Shown here: positions 1 through 7,028 of the stretch, in pieces | How positions within the stretch are numbered: the first letter of the stretch is position 1 | How the letters are laid out: the number at the start of each line of letters is the position of its first letter | NCBI GenBank assembly: GCA_963977675.1 | Contig: CAXBPY010000076.1 | Location: forward strand, 1 to 12,115 | Source: CAXBPY01 sp003455275 | GTDB taxonomy: Bacteria > Bacteroidota > Bacteroidia > Chitinophagales > UBA10324 | Direction: 5' to 3' | DNA length: 12,115 nt | Translations under genes and position numbers: made by a program | Notes under the pieces: model-generated | Seen by the model: only the letters and a program-made list of their open reading frames with translations | Databases searched by the model: none | Told to the model about the DNA's origin: nothing

Positions 1-33
1 GATGAAATGTTTTTGGTCGACATGAATTTACAA

Positions 34-1578
34 TTATCTAACAATCATCTTATCAAAAATCCCCTCTGCTGTTTTCATTCGCTCCAGTGTTTTTTCTTTT
101 CCAAGCAGTGAAGCGATTTCATAAACCGCCGGACCATTCTTCGTTCCGCTCAGCATGATGCGCAGCACCGGAAGCACATCGCCGGTGTTCAGATTTTTTT
201 CTTTCACGAATGAATGAAGAAATGTATCGAGCACAGTGAATGAAAAATCATTTTGTGCAGCAAGTGCAGCGCTCAGTTCCTGCATCGCCAGTTTTGTTTT
301 TTCATTCCACTTCTTTTTCACAATCTGTTCTTCATACACCGTTGGCTCTGTGAAAAAATAAAAACTGTTGTCCCAGAATTCTGAAATGAAAGTGCAGCGC
401 TGCTTCAGCGAATTGCAAATCGCAAGAATGTGTTCATCATCTGAAGAAAGATTTTTCTCAGCAAGAATTTTTTTGAATTCAGTAGCAAGCAGTGTGTTGT
501 CCGCCTTTTTCATGTATTCGTGATTGAACCACTTCGCTTTTTCGAAATCGAATTTCGCTCCCGACTTTCCGATGTGTTCAATGGTGAAAAGCTGAATCAT
601 TTCTTCCATTGAAAAAACTTCCTGCTGCACATTGCCCGGATGCCAGCCAAGCAGCGCAATCATGTTTGCAAATGCTTCTGGAAAAAATCCGCGCTCTCGG
701 AAACCGATGCTGTTTTCCTTGGTAGCAGGATCAGTCCAGTTGAGAGGGAAAACAGGAAATCCTAATCGGTCGCCATCGCGCTTGCTGAGTTTTCCATTCC
801 CATCCGGGCGAAGAATGAGTGGCAGGTGTGCAAACTGCGGCATCACTTCTTCCCAACCTAAATATCTGTACAGCATCACATGCAGCGGCGCAGAAGGCAA
901 CCACTCTTCACCGCGAATGACATGAGAAATTTTCATGAGGTAATCGTCCACCACATTCGCGAGATGATAAGTAGGCATTCCATCGCTCTTGAATAAAACT
1001 TTATCATCCAGCTGCGAACTCTGAAACACTACCCAGCCGCGAATCATGTCCTGAAATTTTATTTCCTCCTTGCGCGGCATCTTGATTCGAATCACATATT
1101 GATCTCCATTTTCCAATCTTGCCGTAACTTCATCAGCCGGAAGCACCAATGAGTTCTTCATATACTCGCGTGTAACTGCACCATACTGCGGATTCGGAAC
1201 TCCGGATGATTTCATGCGCTCGCGCATGGCTTCTAATTCTTCGGGCGTATCAAACGCATAGTAAGCATGACCGCTTGCAATCAACTGATCGGCAAACTGA
1301 CGATACAAATGCTTGCGCTCGCTTTGCTTGTACGGACCATACTCGCCGCCAACTCCCGGACCTTCATTGTAAGTAATCCCGCACCACTTCAGTGCATCGA
1401 GCATGTATTGTTCTGCGCGTTCCACAAATCGTGTTTGGTCCGTGTCTTCAATTCGAATGATGAATGTTCCATTTTGTTTTTGAGCAAACAAATAATTATA
1501 CAACGCTGTTCGCACGCCACCGAGGTGTTGCGGACCTGTTGGGCTGGGCGCATATCTAACTCTTACTGGTCTTTCCAT
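34..1578 (-). CDS. gltX: Glutamyl-tRNA synthetase (GluRS, class I)
   Basis: Cytosolic enzyme that charges tRNA-Glu with glutamate using ATP. The 514-residue protein is full length for the family. The class I HIGH signature appears as HLGG (residues 18-21) in the context PSPTGPQHLGG, and the KMSKS loop is KLSKRDG (263-269). RIEDTDQTR (42-50) is the usual glutamate-binding/active-site stretch. After the KMSKS loop, GFPVFPLNW and GFRERGFFPEAF resemble GluRS of Bacteroidota as I remember them. The anticodon-binding helical region fills the C-terminal third. No cysteine cluster for the zinc site of the E. coli enzyme is present (AYYAFD lies at that place), as in many GluRSs. The ATG is chosen because conserved sequence begins at residue 5. 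It is a single gene, divergent from the mscS-like gene. Whether it also charges tRNA-Gln cannot be told from the sequence. Confidence 0.97.
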   Translation of the reverse strand: MERPVRVRYAPSPTGPQHLGGVRTALYNYLFAQKQNGTFIIRIEDTDQTRFVERAEQYMLDALKWCGITYNEGPGVGGEYGPYKQSERKHLYRQFADQLIASGHAYYAFDTPEELEAMRERMKSSGVPNPQYGAVTREYMKNSLVLPADEVTARLENGDQYVIRIKMPRKEEIKFQDMIRGWVVFQSSQLDDKVLFKSDGMPTYHLANVVDDYLMKISHVIRGEEWLPSAPLHVMLYRYLGWEEVMPQFAHLPLILRPDGNGKLSKRDGDRLGFPVFPLNWTDPATKENSIGFRERGFFPEAFANMIALLGWHPGNVQQEVFSMEEMIQLFTIEHIGKSGAKFDFEKAKWFNHEYMKKADNTLLATEFKKILAEKNLSSDDEHILAICNSLKQRCTFISEFWDNSFYFFTEPTVYEEQIVKKKWNEKTKLAMQELSAALAAQNDFSFTVLDTFLHSFVKEKNLNTGDVLPVLRIMLSGTKNGPAVYEIASLLGKEKTLERMKTAEGIFDKMIVR

Positions 1579-1587
1579 AGTGAGGCG

Positions 1588-1595
1588 CGAATGTA
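1588..1595 (-). promoter_or_regulatory. Candidate -7 box for gltX
   Basis: Read on the minus strand this is TACATTCG, one mismatch from the Bacteroidota primary-sigma -7 consensus TAnnTTTG, followed by C and lying 9 bp before the gltX start codon. A TTGG about 23 bp upstream (plus 1619-1622) could stand for the -33 TTTG. It lies inside the hairpin repeat upstream. The leader would be only a few nucleotides, so this is a weak, pattern-based call. Confidence 0.35.
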
Positions 1596-1618
1596 AGAGA
1601 CAGTGTTTTACCTTATAG

Positions 1619-1662
1619 CCAACTGCAAGTCGGATTATTTTTTACAACGCGGCTGCAAGCCG
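1619..1662. repeat. Paired mini-hairpins (REP-like repeat candidate)
   Basis: Two related short palindromes occur in the gltX/mscS intergenic region. The first is ACT-GCA-AGT at 1622-1630, extendable outward to 1619-1633 with one mismatch. The second is CGGCT-GCA-AGCCG at 1650-1662. Both have the same GCA loop, and the stems differ by a compensating A-T to G-C change. They are separated by a T-rich spacer. They lie upstream of both divergent genes, so they are not terminators. The arrangement is reminiscent of dispersed REP-type elements, but no other copy was recognised in this window. Confidence 0.45.
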
Positions 1663-1689
1663 AGATGAACCGAGTTCGAAGTAATTACT

Positions 1690-1719
1690 AATAACCGATA
1701 ACGATAAACCAATAACGAA
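1690..1719. repeat. Degenerate AT-rich short repeat
   Basis: Imperfect iterations of an AATAACCG / ATAACGA-like unit, about four in a row (aataaccg, ataacg, ataaacc, aataacga). This is low-complexity intergenic sequence just upstream of the putative mscS promoter. It may be replication slippage; no function is claimed. Confidence 0.4.
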
Positions 1720-1724
1720 CTCCT

Positions 1725-1733
1725 TACTTTCGC
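1725..1733 (+). promoter_or_regulatory. Candidate -7 box for the mscS-like gene
   Basis: TACTTTCGC matches the Bacteroidota -7 element TAnnTTTG with one mismatch and lies 16 bp before the ATG at 1750. No clear TTTG -33 element is present at the right distance; the degenerate AATAACGA repeat occupies that position. It would give a very short leader. Confidence 0.35.
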
Positions 1734-1749
1734 AAAAAAAATTTCCTGA

Positions 1750-2838
1750 ATGGAATTCCTTCACCAAAAAATTCTTGACAACACAGTAGAAAAATATTTA
1801 TGGTTCGCGGGCATCATGCTGTTTGCGTTTTTATTCAAGCGCTACATCTCCGGAATTCTTGGAACGCTCATCTATAATTTTTTCCGTCGCTACACAAAGG
1901 ACAATCGCGTAAAGCAATTCAACACGCTCATCTTCCGTCCGGCTTCGTGGCTCATCATGCTGCTTACTGCATCATTTGCACTTCAGTTGCTCAACTTTCC
2001 TAAAGCGTGGGAAATAAAAATTGCAGAGTACGAGTTACCCTTCATCCTTGTAAAAATCCTGCGCTGCATCATCGCACTCACAGTTACCTGGGTGCTCCTC
2101 CGCATGATTGATTTCATCAGCATCATACTTCGCGAGCGCGCAGAACAAACAGAAGGAAAAATGGACGACCAGCTTGTTCCATTCATTAAAGACCTTCTGA
2201 AAATTATTGTGGTGCTCATCAGCATGGGAATTATTCTCGGCGGAATCCTTCACTTCAACATTGCAGGAATTCTCACTGGATTAGGAATAGGAGGGTTGGC
2301 TCTTGCACTTGCAGCGCAGGACACACTTTCAAATTTGTTTGGTTCGCTCACCATTTTTCTGGATCGCCCGTTTACAGTGGGTGATTTAATAAAAGTGGGA
2401 GATGTAACAGGCACAGTGGAGAAAGTTGGCTTCCGCAGCACACGACTTCGCACAACCGAAAAAACTTTTGTCACCATTCCGAATAAGAAGATGACGGACT
2501 CTAATGTTGACAATCTCACACTCCGCACTTTCCGCAGAGTGAATATGACTATTGGATTGAGCATGGAAACTTCACCCGAACAATTGCAAAAAATTATTTC
2601 TGAAATTCAATCGTGCTTCGATTCAAAACCGGAATGGACGCAGGAAAATTTTGTTCGCTTCGACTCCTTCAGCGACCATGCTTTAAATATTATGATTGAA
2701 TACTATGTGCCCCGCACCGAGTATCTAGAATTTCTGAAAGAAAAGGAAGCAGTAAACTTTTTTATCCTGCAAACCATACAGAAACACAACAGCGCGATTG
2801 CTCACCCGATTAGAGTGATTAAAGAAACTAAAGAATAA
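1750..2838 (+). CDS. Mechanosensitive ion channel, MscS family
   Basis: Inner-membrane channel expected to open under membrane tension and release solutes during hypo-osmotic shock. The protein has 362 residues, longer than E. coli MscS (286), with extra N-terminal helices. Hydrophobic segments lie at about 15-43, 62-82, 96-126 and 143-167. The pore helix at about 171-200 is Gly/Ala rich (GILTGLGIGGLALALAAQ) and leads into the NLFGSLTIFLDRPF stretch typical of MscS. The cytoplasmic beta domain follows: GDLIKVGDVTGTVEKVGFRSTRLRT (211-235, read in two overlapping parts) and VTIPNKKM (241-248). The C-terminal alpha/beta domain covers roughly 255-355. The ATG at 1750 is the only upstream start in frame with the first membrane helix. 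It is a single gene, convergent with the 79-residue gene, whose stop is 5 bp away. Confidence 0.93.
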   Translation: MEFLHQKILDNTVEKYLWFAGIMLFAFLFKRYISGILGTLIYNFFRRYTKDNRVKQFNTLIFRPASWLIMLLTASFALQLLNFPKAWEIKIAEYELPFILVKILRCIIALTVTWVLLRMIDFISIILRERAEQTEGKMDDQLVPFIKDLLKIIVVLISMGIILGGILHFNIAGILTGLGIGGLALALAAQDTLSNLFGSLTIFLDRPFTVGDLIKVGDVTGTVEKVGFRSTRLRTTEKTFVTIPNKKMTDSNVDNLTLRTFRRVNMTIGLSMETSPEQLQKIISEIQSCFDSKPEWTQENFVRFDSFSDHALNIMIEYYVPRTEYLEFLKEKEAVNFFILQTIQKHNSAIAHPIRVIKETKE

Positions 2839-2850
2839 TATTTTTATTCT
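2832..2850. terminator. Possible weak bidirectional terminator
   Basis: AGAATAA (2832-2838) and TTATTCT (2844-2850) form a 7-bp AT-rich inverted repeat around a 5-nt loop. The repeat contains the stop codons of the two convergent genes. With one G-C pair per end the hairpin is weak, and there is no clean T-tract, so it could simply reflect the two facing TAA codons in AT-rich DNA. Confidence 0.2.
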
Positions 2851-3083
2851 GAGTGACTCTCAGTATTAACCTGCTCACGGCTATACTGAAGAATAATATC
2901 TATACTGCTGTCGCTTGGATTCAGCTTTCCCTGTTCCAGTTCGTCCTTCACGGTCAACATTCCCTGGTATGCTTTCGCCAGGTCAAGGTTTTCAAGCAGC
3001 GCTTTTTTTATCTCCAATGATTCCTCTTCTGAGGTCTCGTTGTAGATGAAGCGAACTAAATCTTCTTGTGTAAAAAGTTTCAT
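2844..3083 (-). CDS. Small acidic protein downstream of ECF sigma factor
   Basis: A 79-residue soluble protein with no signal peptide, no membrane segment and no cysteine. It is acidic (17 Asp/Glu against 8 Lys/Arg) and predicted mostly helical: FTQEDLVRFIYNETS (4-18), then EEESLEIKKALLENLDLAKAY (19-39), split by no proline. The C-terminal part holds a SDSSIDIILQYSRE segment. I recall similar small proteins next to ECF sigma genes in other Bacteroidota; this is memory, not a search. Same strand as the sigma gene but 242 bp downstream, so it may be co-transcribed or have its own promoter. It could be an unconventional anti-sigma or accessory protein. It does not have the HxxxCxxC zinc anti-sigma motif. 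Function unknown. Confidence 0.75.
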   Translation of the reverse strand: MKLFTQEDLVRFIYNETSEEESLEIKKALLENLDLAKAYQGMLTVKDELEQGKLNPSDSSIDIILQYSREQVNTESHSE

Positions 3084-3183
3084 GATTATGAATTGTTTTG
3101 ATTTTTAAACGCAATGGTTTTTGAATTATTGTATGACTACTATTTATTATTCGTTGTCCAATTTTTTTCCAGGAAATGTTTTT

Positions 3184-3251
3184 TTCTGACCCAATCCCCC
3201 TCTCAAACCCGCTTACCAACCACACAAAGTTGAGAGGGGAAAATGTCAGAA
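3184..3251. other. Nested inverted repeat between sigma gene and its downstream gene
   Basis: Two nested stems can form. The outer stem pairs TTCTGAC (3184-3190) with GTCAGAA (3245-3251), 7 bp. The inner stem pairs CCCCTCTCAA (3197-3206) with TTGAGAGGGG (3230-3239), 10 bp, around a 23-nt loop. The internal loop is 6 nt on one side and 5 nt on the other. On the minus (sigma) strand the hairpin is followed by an A-run, not a T-run, so it does not look like an intrinsic terminator for the sigma gene. It may be an untranslated structured RNA element, an mRNA processing/stability element, or a dispersed intergenic repeat. Confidence 0.55.
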
Positions 3252-3325
3252 TGTGTTTTTGTTTTCAGGCAAAACGCTAAGCATTATCTCTTATTGTGTG
3301 CATGAAGAACAATTTTTGCCATCGG

Positions 3326-3913
3326 TCATAGTGCTATTTTCTTTTCAGCCATCATCCTTCGCATATTAATTAATGCGTAACGCATTCTTCCCAGGCAGGT
3401 ATTAACCGGAACATTGGTCAGGTCGGCAATTTCCTTAAAACTTAAATCAGCATAATGACGGAGAACTACAACTTCTTTTTGTTCGGGCGGAAGCAGATTC
3501 ACCAGTTTGCGAACCCTTTCATGTGCTTCCTTTCGAACCATTGATTGTTCTGCATTTCCATCATCAGAAAAATTCATGAAACTGAAAATGTCTTTCCCGT
3601 CTTGTGTCGTTACTTTCACTTTAGGGGTGCGCTTGGTTTTCCGGTAGTAATCAATACACAGATTGTTTGCGATTCGCAAAGCCCAGGGAAGAAATTTTCC
3701 TTCTTCGTGATATGCATCGTCGCGCAGCCGCTGAACTATCTTGATAAATGTTTCCTGAAAAATATCTTCAGCGATATACCGGTCTCGCACAAACATGTAA
3801 ATAGCTGTGAAAATTCGCTGTTTGTGCATTTGAATGAGCGAAGCAAGTGCCTGCTCATTTCCACGCTGATACTGGCGCACCAGTTCGTGGTCTGTAAGTG
3901 TGTTGGTTTGCAT
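3326..3913 (-). CDS. ECF RNA polymerase sigma factor
   Basis: Sigma-70 family protein of 195 residues, the usual size for extracytoplasmic-function sigma factors with only regions 2 and 4. Region 2 covers about 22-92, with AEDIFQETFIKIV (48-60) and the -10 contacting WALRIANNLCIDYYR (77-91). A variable linker spans about 93-130. Region 4 covers about 133-186, with LPPEQKEVVVLRHYADLSF followed by a helix-turn-helix (EIADLTNVPVNTCLGRMRYAL, read as 161-181). It directs core RNA polymerase to a stress or envelope regulon that cannot be named from here. The ATG at 3913 is favoured since the conserved DHELVRQYQRGNEQAL begins at residue 8. It is followed on the same strand by the 79-residue acidic gene and is divergent from the uvrA-like gene. 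No adjacent FecR-type anti-sigma is present. Confidence 0.95.
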   Translation of the reverse strand: MQTNTLTDHELVRQYQRGNEQALASLIQMHKQRIFTAIYMFVRDRYIAEDIFQETFIKIVQRLRDDAYHEEGKFLPWALRIANNLCIDYYRKTKRTPKVKVTTQDGKDIFSFMNFSDDGNAEQSMVRKEAHERVRKLVNLLPPEQKEVVVLRHYADLSFKEIADLTNVPVNTCLGRMRYALINMRRMMAEKKIAL

Positions 3914-4124
3914 GGACTACAATTTTTGAGTGAACAAAAGGGTTAATGAATTGTAGAGTTACATCCATGGAAATGAATTGTTGATTAAATTGTAAGTTAA
4001 AAAATCAGCGACTAAAAAATGTAGAAACGAAACTTATAAGTTGATTAACTATTGAGTGTAGAAGTGTTTCGTCGTGTTATACTTTGCTGTTTATTTGCCC
4101 GTTCTTACGAGAGCGATTTGAAAA
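3914..4124. promoter_or_regulatory. Divergent regulatory region, sigma factor / uvrA-like gene
   Basis: This 211-bp region lacks a gene. It holds an inverted repeat CTACAATT (3917-3924) / AATTGTAG (3949-3956); further AATTGT copies at 3976-3981 and 3988-3993, with AATGAATTGT duplicated at 3945-3954 and 3972-3981; GTTGATTAA duplicated at 3980-3988 and 4040-4048; and a perfect 12-bp palindrome AACTTATAAGTT at 4031-4042. TATACT (4079-4084), within TATACTTTG, lies about 40 bp before the uvrA-like ATG and may be its promoter. These look like operator-type sites, but in DNA this AT-rich some will arise by chance. Confidence 0.4.
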
Positions 4125-7025
4125 ATGTTGAGTCAAATATCAGATAAATTTTTATCCGGCAAAAAAAATCTTCAGAAATCTGATAAAAATATTTTCATAA
4201 AGGGGGCGCGTGTCCATAACCTGAAGAATGTTGACCTCGAAATCGGAAGGAATAAACTGGCGGTTATTACGGGCGTTAGTGGTTCTGGTAAATCGTCACT
4301 TGCAATTGATACATTATATGCAGAAGGACAAAGAAGATATGTGGAATCTCTCTCTGCCTATGCGCGCCAGTTTTTGGTTCGAATGGATAAACCCGATGTG
4401 GACTTTATTAATGGATTGAGTCCGGCCATTGCAATTGAACAAAAAGTTTCTACCCGAAGCTCACGCTCCACAGTAGGAACGCTCACTGAAATTTATGATT
4501 ACCTCCGCCTGCTCTACGCGCGTATCGGCAAAACATTTTCTCCTGTCTCCGGCATGGAAGTGAAAAAGCATGAGGTGAGCGATGTAACAGACTTTATCAA
4601 ATTATTTAAAGAAGGAACTACATTTTTTGTTCTGGCTCCAATCGTAATTCTGAGCAAGAGCCCCGATAGAAAAAAAACTTCTTCCGCTCAATCTGAAAAA
4701 ACAAAAGGGCCATCAATTAAAAAAGACCCGAACGGAAGCCTGAAACAAGAATTACAAATCCTGATGCAAAAAGGTTTTGCAAGAATTATTTCGAGTAAGG
4801 AAGTCTTTAGGGTGGAAGACTTACTTGCAGATGAATCGCTTCTGAAAAAAATTTCTTCTTCCGAAATCAAATTAGTAGTGGATCGGATTATTTGGAAAAA
4901 GGGGGATGAAGATTTGAATTCGCGGATTGCAGATTCAGTAAGCGTAGCTTTTTTCGAAGGTCATGGAGAATGCAGTATATATCATGAGGAAAAGGAAACC
5001 CATTTCAGCAACCGCTTTGAAATGGACGGAATTCATTTTGAAGAACCGACACCTCACTTGTTCAATTTTAATAATCCATATGGCGCATGCCGAACCTGCG
5101 AAGGATTTGGAAGCGTGATAGGTGTTGATGAAAATTTAGTGGTGCCCGATAAAAACAAATCGGTTTATGAAGGAGCCATTGCTCCGTGGAAGGGCGAGAA
5201 AATGGGAGAGTGGCTTCAGTTGTTATTAAAGAGTGCGCACAAGTTTGATTTTCCGGTGCACCGATCGTATCGTGAGTTAAGTGCCGAGGAAAAAAAATTA
5301 TTATGGAAGGGAAATAAATATTTCCACGGACTTGATGAATTCTTTCATGAACTTGAAAAACAATCTTTCAAGATTCAATATCGTGTCATGCTTTCGCGCT
5401 ATCGCGGAAAAACGCTTTGCCCTGAATGCAGCGGCGCACGAATTCGTAAAGAAGCATTGTATGTAAGGATCAATGGAAAGTCAATTGGAGATTTGGTGAT
5501 GATGCAGATCAAGGATCTGAAAAATTTTTTTCAGTCACTAAAACTTTCTGAATTCGAAAACACTTTGTCAAAAAGATTGTTGCTTGAAATAAATAACCGA
5601 ATCGGTTTTATGCACGAAGTCGGATTGAGTTACCTAATGCTGAACCGGATTTCTTCATCACTCTCCGGCGGCGAAACTCAGCGCATCAATCTCACTCGCA
5701 CACTTGGAAGCAATCTCACAAGCTCGCTTTACATTTTGGACGAACCAAGTGTTGGTCTTCATCCAAAGGACACCGGCCGGCTTTTGAAAGTGCTTCATAA
5801 ACTTCGTGATCTGGGCAATACCGTTTTAGTTGTAGAGCATGAAGAAGAAATTATGCTGCAGGCAGATCAGATTATTGATATGGGCCCATTGGCCGGCGCA
5901 CACGGCGGTGAGCTGGTATTCAATGGAACTTATGATGAAATTATTTCGGATGAAAAATCTTTAACCGGAAAATACTTATCCAATAAACTCACCATTCCGG
6001 TTTCAAGAGTCAGAAGAAAATTTACGAAGAAAATTCAATTCAATGGTTGCAATCAAAACAACCTGAAAAATATTGATGTCACTATTCCGCTAAATATAAT
6101 TACTGTGGTAACGGGAGTTAGCGGCTCAGGTAAAACAACATTAGTAAAACAAATTATTTATCCTTCCCTATCACGGACGCTCGGAAATTTTGGAGACAAG
6201 CCCGGCGAGTTTGCTGAGATGAAGGGCGATCACGGCTATCTTTCACAAATAGAACTGGTAGATCAAAATCCGATTGGAAAATCGAGCAGAAGCAATCCGA
6301 TTACTTATATAAAAGCATATGATCTGATTCGCGACTTATTTGCAAAACAGAAAAGCGCGCAGATGAAAGGATTTCAGGCGAAGCATTTTTCTTTTAATGT
6401 AGATGGCGGAAGGTGCGAAACCTGCAAGGGAGAAGGAGAACAAATAGTGGAGATGCAATTTCTCAGTGATGTGCATCTGCTTTGTGAAACCTGTCATGGA
6501 AAAAGATTTAAAGACGAAGTGCTCGAAGTTTTTTATCATGAAAAAAACATTGCGGATGTTCTTGATATGACGGTAGATGAAGCGCTGATTTTTTTCTCTG
6601 ACGAAAAAAATGTTGCTGAAGCAATTCAGCCGCTTGCACAAGTTGGTTTGGGCTATGTAAAACTTGGCCAAAGCAGCAGCACACTTTCCGGCGGCGAAGC
6701 ACAAAGAGTAAAACTCGCTTCGTTTCTTGGTAAAGGAGGAGATTCAAATCATGTGTTCTTCATTTTTGATGAACCCACAACAGGATTGCATTTTCATGAC
6801 ATCGGCAAGCTTCTTCAATCTTTCAATGCATTGATAGAGCGGGGCCACACCGTTCTTATTATCGAGCACAACATGGAAGTGATTAAGTGTGCTGATTATA
6901 TAATTGATCTTGGACCCGAAGGCGGTGATGAAGGCGGGCAACTTCTTTTTGCAGGTACCCCCGAAGAGATGGTCAAAAAAATAAAATCACCAACATCAGA
7001 ATATCTGAGGGAAAAGTTAAAATAA
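4125..7025 (+). CDS. uvrA: UvrA-family excinuclease ABC subunit A (ATPase)
   Basis: Dimeric DNA-damage sensor of nucleotide excision repair that loads UvrB onto lesions. The 966 residues form two ABC modules. Module 1 has Walker A GVSGSGKS (50-57), signature LSGGETQR (about 513-520) and Walker B LYILDEPSVGLHP (about 536-548). Module 2 has Walker A GVSGSGKT (about 664-671), signature LSGGEAQR (about 855-862) and Walker B FFIFDEPTTGLHF (about 879-891). The second zinc module, C-x2-C-x19-C-x2-C, is intact. The first cysteine pairs of module 1 are replaced (SPVSG; FEMDG), leaving C322/C325 and C432/C435. A UvrB-binding region follows the first Walker A (about 165-265) and carries a Lys-rich segment at about 178-205. 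That region argues against the short UvrA2 type, although Bacteroidota often have more than one UvrA, so this may be the paralogue. Single gene. Confidence 0.93.
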   Translation: MLSQISDKFLSGKKNLQKSDKNIFIKGARVHNLKNVDLEIGRNKLAVITGVSGSGKSSLAIDTLYAEGQRRYVESLSAYARQFLVRMDKPDVDFINGLSPAIAIEQKVSTRSSRSTVGTLTEIYDYLRLLYARIGKTFSPVSGMEVKKHEVSDVTDFIKLFKEGTTFFVLAPIVILSKSPDRKKTSSAQSEKTKGPSIKKDPNGSLKQELQILMQKGFARIISSKEVFRVEDLLADESLLKKISSSEIKLVVDRIIWKKGDEDLNSRIADSVSVAFFEGHGECSIYHEEKETHFSNRFEMDGIHFEEPTPHLFNFNNPYGACRTCEGFGSVIGVDENLVVPDKNKSVYEGAIAPWKGEKMGEWLQLLLKSAHKFDFPVHRSYRELSAEEKKLLWKGNKYFHGLDEFFHELEKQSFKIQYRVMLSRYRGKTLCPECSGARIRKEALYVRINGKSIGDLVMMQIKDLKNFFQSLKLSEFENTLSKRLLLEINNRIGFMHEVGLSYLMLNRISSSLSGGETQRINLTRTLGSNLTSSLYILDEPSVGLHPKDTGRLLKVLHKLRDLGNTVLVVEHEEEIMLQADQIIDMGPLAGAHGGELVFNGTYDEIISDEKSLTGKYLSNKLTIPVSRVRRKFTKKIQFNGCNQNNLKNIDVTIPLNIITVVTGVSGSGKTTLVKQIIYPSLSRTLGNFGDKPGEFAEMKGDHGYLSQIELVDQNPIGKSSRSNPITYIKAYDLIRDLFAKQKSAQMKGFQAKHFSFNVDGGRCETCKGEGEQIVEMQFLSDVHLLCETCHGKRFKDEVLEVFYHEKNIADVLDMTVDEALIFFSDEKNVAEAIQPLAQVGLGYVKLGQSSSTLSGGEAQRVKLASFLGKGGDSNHVFFIFDEPTTGLHFHDIGKLLQSFNALIERGHTVLIIEHNMEVIKCADYIIDLGPEGGDEGGQLLFAGTPEEMVKKIKSPTSEYLREKLK

Positions 7026-7028
7026 AAC

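Noticed and set aside
1660..1690. GAGTTCGAAGT resembles a tRNA T-arm.
   Set aside because: No acceptor, D or anticodon stems of a tRNA can be folded around it.
2992..3225. 77-codon minus-strand reading frame between the sigma gene and the acidic gene.
   Set aside because: It overlaps the acidic gene in another frame and runs through the nested inverted repeat. The composition is not protein-like.
4125..7025. UvrA2-type drug-resistance paralogue lacking the UvrB-binding domain.
   Set aside because: A region in the right place and with the right motifs for UvrB binding is present (about 165-265), so this is a full-size UvrA.
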